Positions 22,198 to 37,100 of a DNA stretch of 64,000 nucleotides are shown piece by piece (positions within the stretch are counted from its first letter, which is position 1; every line of letters starts with the position of its first letter). The translations under genes and the position numbers were made by a program. Origin of the DNA: Liolophura sinensis (lineage: Eukaryota > Mollusca > Polyplacophora > Chitonida > Chitonidae); the NCBI RefSeq assembly GCF_032854445.1, contig NC_088299.1:1215001-1279000 (forward strand). Reading direction: 5' to 3'. The notes beneath the pieces were generated by a model, which worked only from the letters and a program-made list of their open reading frames with translations, had not been told where the DNA came from and did not search any database.

Positions 22198-25100
22198 GGG
22201 GGCGGCAGACCTAAACACTTGTGGTCTCAAAGAGTAAGCTACTATAAAACTCAAATTTTGTGCGAAATTCGTGTTAAAGTAAATATACTGCAAGTCATCA
22301 CGGTGTTCATAACAGACATGACAGTTTACAAGAAATAGGTCAGAATTTATCGTTAAAATATCTAATGATCGCGGGCCAACGGTCAACCAAGGGTCCGCAT
22401 ACGATGACCAGGGGATCACGTTGTGATGAGGGTATGAGGGTCCATGGATGGCCACAATGGGGGTAGGATTGATGGTTAGGATCGGGCTGTACTGTACGTC
22501 TCATGTTGAGAACTTTGATGATGACACAACCATCCATTGTAGTGTTAAAACTGTTATGGAAATTGAGACACCTCTGAACGAAAGCCTAAAAGCTGTTACT
22601 GTTTTGGTGTTATGACAACTAAATGTATTTAAATCCCGATACAACAAAATTTATGTTAAGTTCTCGACAGTGTCTCAGAAGAGTAAAAGACAATGCCTTT
22701 AACATAAAAATTAAAAACTCTTTAATTCACCAAGTCTAATTAACAAAACTGCTTTTTTCATACATGAAACACTTACATGACAAGATCGTATTGATTTCAT
22801 TTGCAAAAAAATTTCACTAGTTCTTGGAATTTTAAGGCAGAACAAGACTTATCTGGATTTGAAGTCACGAAAAACTTCTTTTCATAGCTATATTTTCCCA
22901 CATTTTAATTACTGTAGTTCAGTATGAGGAACTTGTACAGAGTCTCTTATTGATATTAATTAAGCTTCGACATAGAGCTGCTAAAATTAGTTTAGACTGT
23001 AAAAATACATACTTCTACAGCTCCAATTCTCCTAGAGTTACATTGGATGCCAATTTCTGATCGCATCAGATACCGTACGATTTGTCTTTTAACTGTTTTA
23101 ACTATATTTTAACTATTGCATGATGAGTCACCACTATATCTAAAAAAACTGCTTCTTAAAAACACAGCTGTACACTAGAAATTTCTCATATCAACTGTTA
23201 ACAACCGTCATACTGATAAGCATAATTCTAACTATTACAAAAATTTACAATAGTGCGCTGTCATGCTTTGAACAGTTTAGAATGTCTAATCAAAACAGCA
23301 CCATCACTTTCCGCTTTTATAAGTCAAGTTATTTGAAAAATTATTTCAACCGGTAAATTGATATAAGCTGATATGTACATGTAATGATGTATTATTGACT
23401 GTTTTCATGTTTTTAAAAAAAATGGAATGACATATACTGTTAGTACTTGTTTAATCTTCTTGTATTGTTAAAGAGGGCGTCTGGGGAGAGCAAACTGTTC
23501 AATTTGACAGAGCTACCCTCTTTAAATAAAGGTTTCATTCATTCATATAATAAAACATTCACGAAATACAGGTTTCCCTGCAAACACCAACTGGATGAGG
23601 AAATCAACATCCCGCATCAATTTGCCCTTGTAACCATAGTGATGAATGACGGGAATATTTACAGTGAAGACAAATGGTGAAGAGATAACTGAATCATGTT
23701 AGCGTGAAAACAAAGATCTCTGACCTGCCAACAATCACAGCATAGATCTTTGTGACTGAGTAGAAAATAATGGAGCAGGCTACAATGGAAAGCAATGCTC
23801 TGTATTTTGTTACTCACCATAACATAGATCTTTGTGACTGTGTAGAACTTAGCGGAGCAAGCTACACTGCACAGCAATGCTCTGTATTTTGTTACTCACC
23901 ATGGCATAGATCGTTGTGACTGTGTAGAGCCAGGAGGAGCAGGCTACACTGGACAGCAATGCTCTGTATTTTTTTACTCACCATAGCATAGATCTTTGTG
24001 ACTGTGAAGAGCTTAGCGAGCAGGCTTCACTGGACAGCAATGCTCTGTATTTTGTTACTCACCATAGCATACATCTTTGTGACTGTGAAGAGTTTAGTGA
24101 GCAGGCTACACTGGACAGAAATGCTCTGTATTTTGTTCCTCTCCATAGCATACATCTTTTGTGTACAGCTTAGCGGAGCAGGCTACACTGGACAGCAATG
24201 CTCTGTATTTTGTTACTCACCATAACATAGATCTTTGTGATTGTGTAGAGCTTAGCGAGCAGGCTACACTGGACAGCAATGCTCTGTATTTTGTTACTCA
24301 CCATAACATAGATCTTTGTGACTATGCAGAGCCAGGAGGAGCAGGCTACACTGGACAGCAATGCTCTGTATTTTGTTACTCACCATAACATAGATCTTTG
24401 TGAATATGAAGAGCTTAGCAGAGCAGGCTACACTGGACAGCAATGCTCTGTATTTTGTTACTCACCATAGCATAGATCTCTGTGACTGTGTAGAGCTTAG
24501 CGAGCAGGCTATACTGGACAGCAATGCTCTGTATTTTGTTACTCACCATAGCATAGATCTTTGTGACTGTGTAGAGCTTAGCGAGCAGGCTACACTGGAC
24601 AGCAATGCTCTGTATTTTGTTTCTCTCCATAGCATAAATCTATGTTACCGTGAAGAGCTTAGCGGAGCAGGCTACAATGGAGAGAAATGCTCTGTATTTT
24701 GTTACTCACCATAGCATAGATCTTTGTGACTGTGTAGAGCTTAGCGGAGCAGGCTACACTGGACAGCAATGCTCTGTATTTTGTTCCTCTCCATAGCATA
24801 GATCTTTGTGACTGTGTAGAACTTAGCGAGCAGGCTATACTGGAAAGCAATGCTCTGTATTTTGTTACTCACCATAGCATAGATCTATGTGACTGTGAAG
24901 AGCTTAGCGGAGCAGGCTACACTGGACAGCAATGCTCTGTATTTTGTTCCTCTCCATAGCATAGATCTTTGTGATTGTGTAGAGCTTAGCGAGCAGGCTA
25001 CACTGGACAGCAATGCTCTGTATTTTGTTACTCCCCATAGCATAGATCTTTGTGACTGTGAAGAGCTTAGCGAGCAGGCTACTCTGGACAGCAATGCTCT

Positions 25101-28100
25101 GTATTTTGTTACTCACCATAGCATAGATCTCTGTGACTGTGTAGAGCTTAGCGAGCAGGCTACACTGGACAGCAATGCTCTGTATTTTGTTACTCACCAT
25201 AGCATACATCTTTGTGACTGTGAAGAGCTTAGCGAGCAGGCTACACTGGACAGCAATGCTCTGTATTTTGTTACTCACCATAGCATAGATCTTTGTGACT
25301 GTGTAGAGCTTAGTGGAGCAGGCCTTATACAGATCATCTCCTGACCGAACCCCTTTAGCCTTTAGGACATCATGCACAATCTGCTGTAGCCTCTGATAAA
25401 CACAACCAGAAAAGTAAGATTGAAAATTTATCCCCGAACATATAATCAAAAATTCATTCTTATGAAAAAAAATAAAAATGATGTGAAGATTACATGATGT
25501 GACCAGTCTTACCCTCTTGTGTCTATCAGATCTTGAGCTTTTTTTCTTGTCAGCTGCTTGGTCTGCTGTGGGTTCCTCTGCTGGAGGCACATCTTCCTTG
25601 AGTACTCGTCGCGTTGGCCCTGTCTTCTTCTTGTCATCAGGAAGGCCCCTGGCAGGTCTCTCCACAGTCAGTTGGGTAAGGGGATCACCCAAAGGCTTCT
25701 GCTTAACACCAGGCTCCTTTGAAGTTTTGGGGCACAGTTCAATCCGTCTGCACAAAAACAAAAAAAAAACATGAACATATACATATTAAATTAAAAAAAA
25801 AGAAAAAGAAATACATGTAGATCAATGAATATCAAATCATCAAGAAAAATTCATCTACAGAAAACTTGTTTTCATCAAGTCTCTAAATACAATATATCAC
25901 TCAGAAAATAAACTTAAAGGGTGCAAATTCTGGTTTTGTGCTTGACTATCATCACATCACAGCACAAACGGCTGAGAGTGGAGCTACGCATTTAAACAAT
26001 AAATGGTTGCTGAGGCAAGATCAGGATTTACTGGCCTTAGAACTCTGGAGATTCATCCTGATTTTGTTCCCATGTGCATCGCCACAGGTATGCCATATTT
26101 TGTTTCCATCTACGAGTTGTGTATTGCGTATTTTAAACCTCTTCTTGAAGTCCCATGCTGTACAAATAGCTTACTGATTGCCAGCAAAGTATAAATTAAG
26201 CCAGTAGTGATGCTATGCCATTGCAGACACACAATATGATAGCAAATGGTCAAGAGCTTATTTTAATTCACCTTTCAGCTGCTGTGAAATTGTCGTGTTT
26301 TAATGACTTTATTTCAAGACTCCTGGCTGCAGCCGCGATGGAGTCAACCATCAAAATCTAAATTGCTGACCATACAGCCATGAAGATGGTCCCTGCCTAT
26401 CATGTCTTCATAGCTAGAAGTTTTAGAGCTACTGGTTTCCAGACCACTCAAATGATAACAAACCTACCTCTTATCCCTGATGACACCAGTGGAGAGCCTG
26501 TCCCTTGGTGGGGCATGTTTCCTAGGGGATCGTCTGACAGGGCTTCGACAGACTTTCCTCACAGCCTTCGTCTTGATGGCAGAACAAGAATGATCGAGAA
26601 TTCCAGAGGAGCTCACAGAGATTGTAGATCGTGTCTCAGAACCTAGGTGGCGCTGTTTTAGTTTAGAGTACTGCAATTCTAACTTCTCACATCTACGGCC
26701 ATTGTTGTAACTGAAAAAAGTTATGAAATATATAACTTTGAACTCAAAAAAAAATTACAAGAAGTAAATTCTACAAATTTATATCCCACACTAATGACTG
26801 ATCAGGATGAAGTGTATCGTTAAATATGCAAAACTTATACATGGATCAAAATGGTTTTGAACTTGATCTGAGGGGCCACAAAATGAGCCTGACAGGCCAC
26901 AAAATGAGACTGAGGGGCCACAAAATGAGACTGAGGGGCCACAAAATGAGCCTGAGAGGCCACAAAATGAGCCTGAGAGGCCACAAAATGAGACTGATGG
27001 GCCACAAAATGAGCCTGAAAGGCCACAAAATGAGACTGATGGGCCACAAAATGAGCCTGAGAGGCCACAAAATGAGACTGAGGGGCCACAAAATGAGCCT
27101 GATAGGCCACAAAATGAGCCTGAGAGGCCACAAAATGAGACTGAGGGGCCACAAAATGAGCCTGAAAGGCCACAAAATGAGACTGATGGGCCACAAAATG
27201 AGCCTGAGAGGCCACAAAATGAGCCTGAGAGGCCACAAAATGAGACTGAGAGGCCACAAAATGAGCCTGAGAGGCCACAAAATGATCCTGCACCCAAACT
27301 TTTATCAAAACCAGACAATGTTTGAAGCAGTTATTTCCACATAAACCACAGGCCAAAGATAGTGTTAAATATGCAAAACACACAGATCTTGCTGGTTTTC
27401 AAACCTTACCAGAACCTACACAAAATTGTACCTAACTTGAAATAAGATATCATTTTAATAAGTTACTTAGTTAAACTTATGCACCTATTCAACTGGTTTT
27501 TGAACTCTATCTAAGATTTAACACTCACTGAACAGATTACTAGTGATTTCAGAGCCATCAGATTGCACACTGGGATTTCAGCCAGTTCAAATAAATTGTT
27601 ACATGAAAGTCATGTTTATTGTAATCAATCTAATTGCTTACAACTTTCAAAAGTATGTTCTGTGTTGTACTCGTTAAAGGCCTACACTGTAGAGTCTGTA
27701 GAAACTTTTTGTTTCTACATACTTCAGTACAAATCTTCAATGACTTACTATATGTCATGAAACTTTACATCCTTGCACTCAGGCCAGCTTAACTCACGGT
27801 CATCGAAGGATGATATCTTAGATAGCACAGAGCTACCTTCCTGCGAAAAAGAACAGAAGCTTAGTTTCACAACCGATAGCCGGGTTTTTTTTGCTGCACT
27901 GTACACAGTGAGTGAGTGCTTTGGGTTTTACGTCATACTTACACTGTACATAGAGTGAGTGAGTGAGTGAGTGCTTGGGGTTTTATGTCATACTTACACT
28001 GTACACAGAGTGAGTGAGTGCTTGGGGTTTTATGTCATACTTACAATGTACATAGAGTGAGTGAGTGCTTGCGGTTTTACGTCATACTTACACTGTACAT

Positions 28101-31100
28101 AGAGTGAGTGAATGCTTGGGATTTTATGTCATACTTTTACACTGTACACAGAGTGAGTGAAAGCTTGGGGTTTTACGTCATACTTACCCTGTACATAGAG
28201 TGAGTAAGTGCTTGGGGTTTTACGTCATACTTACACTGTACATAGAGTGAGTGAATGCTTGGGATTTTATGTCATACTTACACTGTACATAGAGTAAGTG
28301 ATTGCTTGTGGTTTTAAGTCATCCTTACACTGTACATAGAGTGAGTGAGTGAGTGCTTGGGGTTTTAAGTCATACTTACACTGTACATACAGTGAGTGAG
28401 TGAGTGCTTGGGGTTTTACGTCATACTTACACTGTACATAGAGTGAGTGAGTGCTTGGGGTTTTACGTCATATTTACACTGCACATAGAGTGAGTGAGTG
28501 CTTTCGGTTTTAAGTCATGCTTACACTGTACATAGAGTGAGTGAGTGCTTGGGGTTTTATGTTATACTTACAATGTATACAGAATGAGTGAGTCCTTGGG
28601 GTTTTACGCCATACTTACACTGTACACAGAGTGAGTGAGTGCTTGGGGTTTTACATCATACTTACACTGTACATAGAGTGAATGAGTGCTTGAGGTTTTA
28701 CGTCATACTTACACTGTACATAGAGTGAGTGAGAGCTTGGGGTTTTACGTCATACTTACACTGTACATAGAGTGAGTGAGTGCTTGGAGTTTTACGTCAC
28801 ACTTACACTGTACATAGAGTGAGCGAGTGAGTGAGTGCTTGGGGTTTTACGTCATCCTTACACTGTACATAGAGTGAGTGAGTGCTTGGGGTTTTACTTC
28901 ATACTTACAATGTACACAGAGTGAGTGAGTGCTTGGGGTTTTACGCCATACTTACACTGTACACAGAGTGAGTGAGTGCTTGGGGTTTTACGTCATACAT
29001 TGTACATAGAGTCACTGAGTGCTTGGGGTTTTACATCATACTTAAAATTTACATAGAGTGAGTGAGTGTTTGGGGTTTTACATCATACACTGTACATAGA
29101 GTCACTGAGTGCTTGGGGTTTTACATCATACTTACAATGTACATAGAGTGAGTGAGTGCTTGGGGTTTTACGTCATACTTACACTGTACATAGAGTGAGT
29201 GAGTGCTTGGGGTTTTATGTCATACTTACACTGTACATAGAGTGAGTGATGGCTTGGGGTTTTACGTCATACTTACACTGTACATAGAATGAATGAATAC
29301 TTGGGGTTTTACGTCATACTTACCCTGTACACAGAGTGAGTGACTGCTTGGGATTTATGTCATACTTACAATGTACATAGAATGAATGAATACTTGGGGT
29401 TTTACGTCATACTTACCCTGTACACAGAGTGAGTAAGTGCTTCGGGTTTTACGTCTTACTTACACTGTACATAGAGTGAGTGAATGCTTGGGATTTATGT
29501 CATACTTACAATGTACATAGAATGAATGAATACTTGGGGTTTTACGTCATACTTACACTGTACATAGAATGAATGAATACTTGGGGTTTTACTTCATACT
29601 TACCCTATACACAGAGTGAGTGACTGCTTGGGACTTATGTCATACTTTTACACTGTACATAGAGTGAGTGAGTGCTTTGGGTTTTAAGTCATGCTTACAC
29701 TGTACATAGAGTGAGTGAGTGCTTGCGGTTTTACGTCATACTTACACTGTACATAGAGTGAGTGAGTGCTTGGGGTTTTATGTTATACTTACAATGTATA
29801 CAGAATGAGTGAGTCCTTGGGGTTTTACGCCATACTTACACTGTACACAGAGTGAGTGAGTGCTTGGGGTTTTACATCATACTTACACTGTACATAGAGT
29901 GAATGAGTGCTTGAGGTTTTACGTCATACTTACACTGTACATAGAGTGAGTGAGAGCTTTGGGTTTTACGTCATACTTACACTGTACATAGAGTGAGTGA
30001 GTGCTTGGAGTTTTACGTCACACTTACACTGTACATAGAGTGAGCGAGTGAGTGAGTGCTTGGGGTTTTACGTCATCCTTACACTGTACATAGAGTGAGT
30101 GAGTGCTTGGGGTTTTACTTCATACTTACAATGTACACAGAGTGAGTGAGTGCTTGGGGTTTTACGCCATACTTACACTGTACACAGAGTGAGTGAGTGC
30201 TTGGGGTTTTACGTCATACATTGTACATAGAGTCACTGAGTCCTTGGGGTTTTACATCATACTTAAAATTTACATAGAGTGAGTGAGTGTTTGGGGTTTT
30301 ACATCATACACTGTACATAGAGTCACTGAGTGCTTGGGGTTTTACATCATACTTACAATGTACATAGAGTGAGTGAGTGCTTGGGGTTTTACGTCATACT
30401 TACACTGTACATAGAGTGAGTGAATGCTTGGGATTTTATGTCATACTTTTACACTGTACACAGAGTGAGTGAAAGCTTGGGGTTTTATGTCATACTTACA
30501 CTGTACATAGAGTGAGTGATTGCTTGCGGTTTTAAGCCATACTTTTACACTGTACATAGAGTGAGTGATTGCTTGCGGTTTTAAGTCATACTTACACTGT
30601 ACATAGAGTGAGTGAATGCTTGGGATTTTATGTCATACTTTTACACTGTACATAGAGTGAGTGATTGCTTGCGGTTTTAAGTCATACTTACACTGTACAT
30701 AGAGTGAGTGAATGCTTGGGATTTTATGTCATACTTTTACACTGTACATAGAGTGAGTGATTGCTTGCGGTTTTAAGTCATACTTACACTGTACATAGAG
30801 TGAGTGAATGCTTAGGATTTTATGTCATACTTTTACACTGTACATAGAGTGAGTGATTGCTTGCGGTGTTAAGTCATACTTTTACACTGTACATAGAGTG
30901 AGTGATTGCTTGCGGTTTTAAGTCATACTTACACTGTACATAGAGTGAGTGAATGCTAGGGATTTTATGTCATACTTTTACACTGTACATAGAGTGAGTG
31001 ATTGCTTGCGGTTTTAAGCCATACTTTTACACTGTACATAGAGTGAGTGATTGCTTGCGGTTTTAAGTCATACTTACACTGTACATAGAGTGAGTGAATG

Positions 31101-34100
31101 CTTGGGATTTTATGTCATACTTTTACACTGTACATAGAGTGAGTGATTGCTTGCGGTTTTAAGTCATACTTTTACACTGTACATAGAGTGAGTGATTGCT
31201 TGCGGTTTTAAGTCATACTTACACTGTACATAGAGTGAGTGAATGCTTGGGATTTTATGTCATACTTTTACACTGTACATAGAGTGAGTGATTGCTTGCG
31301 GTTTTAAGTCATACTTACACTGTACATAGAGTGAGTGAGTGAGTGCTTGTGGTTTTATGTCATGCTTACACTGTTCATAGAGTCAGTGAGTGCTTGGGGT
31401 TTTACATCATACTTAAAATGCACATAGAGTGAGTGAGTGCTTGGGGTTTTACGTCATACTTACACTGTACATGTGCAGGTAACAAATTGGTCTTCAATGA
31501 CATGCTCAAAAATTTATGACTTATTATTTTATATGACAGCTGTCAGATTTATGGGAATAAATATTAATATCAAATATTATCATATATGTCACAGTGTATC
31601 ATTTACCATGTACAAGGTAAATGCTGGGGAAGTTGATTACCTAACATTCTGCACAAAGACCAAGGCTTCAAAGATTCAACAAAGCCATACAGTAATGTTT
31701 GCTAATTTTTTAAACTTCGTGATCTGGATTCAAACCCTGGAACTAAGAAATTGTAGGCAGGTGGGTCTGAGGTTCTGATGTTAGCAGGTTTCGGCTGTCA
31801 TTTTATTAAGTCGGAAAAATCAACGCACTGAATTATCCCTGCTTCTATTTTTCTTTGAATGTGACAGGAAATGGTCTACGATCTCCATATTGCACGGTAT
31901 GTGACAGGTGTAATCTTGTTAAACAGTGTTTATCTCATTCAAGTCATCTTCAGTTTCTTTGAAGAATTAATTAAGTTTAACAAGAACAGGTACATGTATC
32001 ACACCACAATGTGCAACAATGCACTGCGGCAGCAACAATGTACTGCGGCAGCAACAATGTACTGTGGCAGCAACAATGCACTGTAGCAGCAACAATGCAC
32101 TGTAGCAACAACAATGTACTGTGGCAGCAACAATGCACTGTAGCAACAACAATGCACTGTAGCAACAACAATGCACTGTGGCAGCAACAATGCACTTTGG
32201 CAGCAACGATGTACTGTGGCAGCAACAATGCACTGTAGCAGCAACAATGTACTGTGGCAGCAACAATGTACTGTGGCAACAACAATGTAATGTACTGTGG
32301 CTGCAACAATGTACTGTGGCAGCAACAATGTACAATAGCAGCAACAATGTACTGTGGCAGCAACAATGTACTGTGGCAGCAACAATATACTGTGGCAGCA
32401 ACAATGTACTGTGGCACAACAATGCACTGTGGCAGCAACAATGCACTGTAGCGGCCACAATGCACTGTAGCAGCAACAAGGACAGCCATCACACAGGAAA
32501 TACCAGTAGTCTAGTCTACTTCTGTGTAGCCCAGATTACCGCTCTTAATGTCCAAAGCAAGCAACACTCTGTTCGGCCTTTGAAGAAAGTAATTATTCGC
32601 AGGTTTAAAAATTCCTTATCCTTCCACTTAACTTAAAGTTTTACCTGCCTACATTATTTTAACATTATGAAAATAGAATCATGTAACAAAACAAAACAAC
32701 GGTGACTAAATCTTCTCTTCGACAAAAAAGGGATTACTTTTCCTTAATTTAGACTTTATTATAATACAGCACAGCAAGTTCGTTTTGGACTCAATCTTAC
32801 ACAAAGCACGTCATCTCAACAAAACAGTCTTACCTTTCCCTGTAATATGGAGAGGTTAGTTCCAGCTGCGCTGCCATCAGCTGCGAACAGTTTCAGGAAA
32901 TCTCCGACATTAACCGACTTCTCAGCCTCTGAAACACACAATTACATACACTATTCATTTGTTTAAAGCTACACTATGCTTTTCACTTCAATGACTGCTA
33001 CCACTTTTAACACTGGAAGAAACCGGAGTGGCCAGTGTAAACCACCGACCTTTGACAAGTTATCGTCCTACAAGTATTCTACCTTGTTCGTGGAAGACGA
33101 GATCTTTAATGAACGTTAGATTATGCAAACAGTCATACCAGGGTTCGCCCAGGTGATAAGGAAATAAATTCCATGACTTTCCAGGACCCAGAACACCAAA
33201 TTCACGCACCTGGTTATACTGTCTGTCACACACAGGCCTCACATGTAATTCATCCCGATATTATGTCAGTGAATGACACTCTCATCTCTCACCATTGCCA
33301 GCAAGTCTAAACTCAGTTTGTGTGTGATAGAGATTGTAATTTGCATTTGTTCACCTTCATCTCCAAACTTACTACAAGAAGAAATGAAGCACATTCCCGC
33401 CATTTTGCACTGGAGAATTGGTCTTGGTCAAGAGTTGCTTCCCCTGTCACCTAATGACTGGGAACCTCATCAATACATATATGCAGTTAGGATCACATTT
33501 GCAATATTATAGCCATTTTTTGGCCTTTGTGTTTTATTCTTATATTTGAATCAAGCTTATTTATACCCACTTCAATTTCGTTTGAACAGGGAAGCCCTAA
33601 CAGCCGCCAATTGGTCACAAAATGAAATGTGTAGTGTGGCATTTATTTCAACATTTTACTCCTGCTAACTGACTAACTCAAACCAATATGCTAGTACAAA
33701 GGATTCTGATATTATCTACTGATTGGCACAACACCAGCAGTCTCATGTACTTACATGCAACCCCTTGAGCCAAAGTTTGATCTCTACCATTAATAGCCAC
33801 TCATCACACAAATTTTCTGGGCATTTTAACGGTCAAAATAATCATGGGTCATGCACAGCCAAACTTGTAGAAATATCAGTCACTGCTTTAATGAAGCTAA
33901 ACTATAGTTATCCATTATCTAGGGTTGCTAACTTTATATACACGGCCATGGAACTGTAATACTAAAATGCTGCAAAACATGAGTCAACCAAGTTGCGATA
34001 TGGAGTGGACACAGATGATGCCTTGGAAGAGAACTGATATAAATACAATCAAACTTTATACCTCTTAACCTTCCATATCTAAAATTCAAGCACTTTGAAG

Positions 34101-37100
34101 GACGTTTATTACAAATTAGTCAATTTAAACCACTTTCAAGGCTTAGAATACGTAAAAACAAATTTAAGCGCTTTTGAGGTTTTAGTAAAGCACTTGTGGA
34201 TAAATCCTGCAATACGAGTGCCCTCAACCGCTTATTGTCACAATGACCACAAGAAGAGTGCGGGCAGGGAAATTCACCAATTACCCTCTTTCTAGGGCCG
34301 GGACAGAACTGGTACATTTCTACCTCTTGTGTCCTTGTGACTGAAAAACATGCACCTTTAACCACTCAGTTACTACCTACATGTATACTGTAATTCGTTG
34401 ACCTTTTATAGGACCAGTCATTCACAATAGAGACCCGATCCAACCACCTGTTGTTCTGGTATTTGCTCTGAACAGATTACATGTACTTGTTGTGAATATC
34501 TTTGTAATACACCCGACTGGCACCTGACTTTATGATGGCTTTACTGAAATAGTTTAGTAACAAAGTCAAACCCGAAGTCCAAATTAAAATGCAAATTAAA
34601 ATTTTCAGCCTCCATCTGCAAGTCTAGATTTGGCGGGAGATTTCACAATCGTGTTGAATTTTGAAGTAGTGGGTCAATGATAATAAGTTCATCTAATTGG
34701 TCAACACCGAATTCTGTAAGCTGTCAGTTACCCATAAGACTTATGCACACGCGACTGAGTCCCCCAGATAATGTGAGTAGGAATAGATTCAGCCCTGCAT
34801 GAACACAATGTTTACAACTGTTGCAATATGAAGCTGGTAATGGGCACACATTTCCACATATGCGAACACAATATTCGATGTTGTATGTTGAGTTTATGAT
34901 TGCCATTTTATGAAATCGGGAATGTCTGGAGACTGTTCTCGTCTACCTATACGGACTCGGTGCAAATTTTCTAATGTACAGACATGGCAATCGGCTGTCA
35001 CAATAATGCCAGAATGAGGTTTGAACATGTGTTAGTTTTGGAAATCTTGTCCCGAGTATGTTTACGTGTATAACTGATGGTTCCCAAAATGAAATGGTGG
35101 GAAAGTAGAACACTTCTAAAATGGGATGACGAAACACCACACCGCTTCGGGACCAGTAGATCCAGGACCAATCCTTGATCGAGTCACACCTAAGACTTTA
35201 AAAGAGGAAGTTGTAACTTCCTCGCTTGGCGTTCAGCATGAAGGGGATAGTGCAACGACTGGTTGACCTGTATCAGTATAATGGCTCGGGCGGGGCGGCT
35301 TACTTGCCTTCGGTAAGTCGTCTCAGTGAAGCAGCACTAAATAAAAGAGCGGTGGAAATCCGTCCTGCTACAAGGAGGCACATTACATGTACATGCACCC
35401 TAATGATTCCTTCGTCGTCATATGACTGAAAAATTGTTGAGTACGACGTTAAACCCCAAGCACTCACTCACTCACTCACGAAACACCACATGCTTGAGGT
35501 TTGGAAAACATCCCCCTGTATGTTATTGGACCTTACTGACAATTGCTTGTTAGTCAGGTTTTTATCGCTGAAATACATTTGCATGCTGATTTGTTACATT
35601 TATATATGGGATCTTGAACAGACAACACTGTTTCCCGTATAATGCATTCACCGAGGCTGTATAGCTGACAGCCGGAGAATTAGTCGTTAGCTTGCCAAGT
35701 TGACAACAACATGCTTTGAGTCAGTTTCAGAATTTACAGGTTTGTAACAACTGTGGCTTGATACTTTCTTCATTTCAATTCATTGATAAAAATATAGGTG
35801 TTGTCAAGCCTGCACCCCCTGGACTACTGTCATCTCGCCAAGCATGTGCACTGCACTCCTGTGGGGATGTTTGTCTAGACATCAATCGAGGCAGGAAAAC
35901 AACCGCCCACCCCACCACTGCAGCACCGTTTAAATTTCGATCATTCATTATAAAAGTGGCAAATTTCACGGTCTGACACACAGATGTGGCTTTAAACCAA
36001 CTGGTCGAAAAGGTCACCGAATTACGGCAGTGAATAAGGTTTCTATCTTGTAGTTCTTTTTTACTCTCTGTGCGAATTTTTTTTTTATAATCTATAATTA
36101 CGAACAAATACACATCTGCATAACACCCTCCATTACCATCTGTGAACTACTAAACCCACCTGAAATCAGTCAACTGCTAAACCCACCTGAAACCAGTCAA
36201 CTACTAAACCCACCTAAAACCAGTCCACTGCTAAACCCACCTTAAACCAGTCAACTGCTAAACCCACCTTAAACCAGTCTCCTTCACCCACATCTGGATG
36301 CATTCACCATTAAGGTCAAGGACAGAAACTAAATCTCATGCACCCACACTTCACTCACCCAGCCATGCTTCAAAATCTGTGGGTTACATCAAAGGGGAAG
36401 ACCACTGGAGCCACAAGCCTTATGTCACACATATCTTTCTCATCCCACCCATCCACCCACCAAGCCATTTAACTATCCACACTTACCTTCTGTGGGCTGT
36501 ATAGGTGAAGACTGCTGTAGACTGTCAGATGACATAAAGCGTGACATCTTCCTGGAGCTACTCTCCTGTAACTTGAGGGCTTGTCTCTCTGGCCAGTCCA
36601 TATTCTCTGAGAAAGAAGCATTAATTCCAAGCTTGGAAAGGTTAAATGGATTGTTACAATTATCCAAAATATAACAGAGAGCTAACACCACCTGACAATA
36701 ATCAATTTTGTTTTATAAATCTACCTGTTAGCCCAAAAGACTGTTAAACAACTCTATATGTATTCTAACTCCCAGGGTTACACACTGATCATATAATTAT
36801 TCCTCAGTTGGTTAGCGCACTAGCGCAGCGTAATCACCCAAGAGCCTCTCACCAGTGCGGTCGCTGTGAGTTCAAGTCCAGCTCATGTTGGCTTCCTCTC
36901 CGGACATAAGTGGGAAGGTCTGCTAGCAAAATGCGGATGGTCATGGTTTCCTCCCACCATAATGCTGGCCACCGTCGTATAAGTGAAATATTCTTGAGTA
37001 CATTGTAAAACACCAATCAAATAAATAAATAAATAAATAAATATAATTATTCAATTCCCTGAATCAACTCTACATGTACATTACATCGTTCACTCTCGTG

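Larger units (their letters stand above)
32930..36486. other. MTBP intron 15
   Basis: Mostly unique AT-rich sequence with no recognised gene. Contains the retroposon copy at 35200-35482 and the 27-bp array at 36140-36290. Open frames such as 33273-33512 and 35775-36113 have no family signature. Confidence 0.5.

Noticed and set aside
24904-25761. 285-codon minus-strand open frame as one protein-coding exon
   Set aside because: It fuses MTBP exons 19 and 20, the intron between them and five minisatellite units. Clear GT-AG sites and homology define the true exons. The readthrough potential is kept as a finding.
26791-27383. Long repetitive open frames on both strands (FCGLSGS-, GHKMSLR- and LILWPL-type peptides)
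   Set aside because: They are the three-frame readout of a stop-free 21-bp minisatellite in MTBP intron 17. There is no start context, splice logic or family.
31967-32636. Cys/His-rich repetitive open frames up to 171 codons
   Set aside because: A 19-bp satellite without stops gives the same 19-residue period in every frame; an artefact of periodicity.
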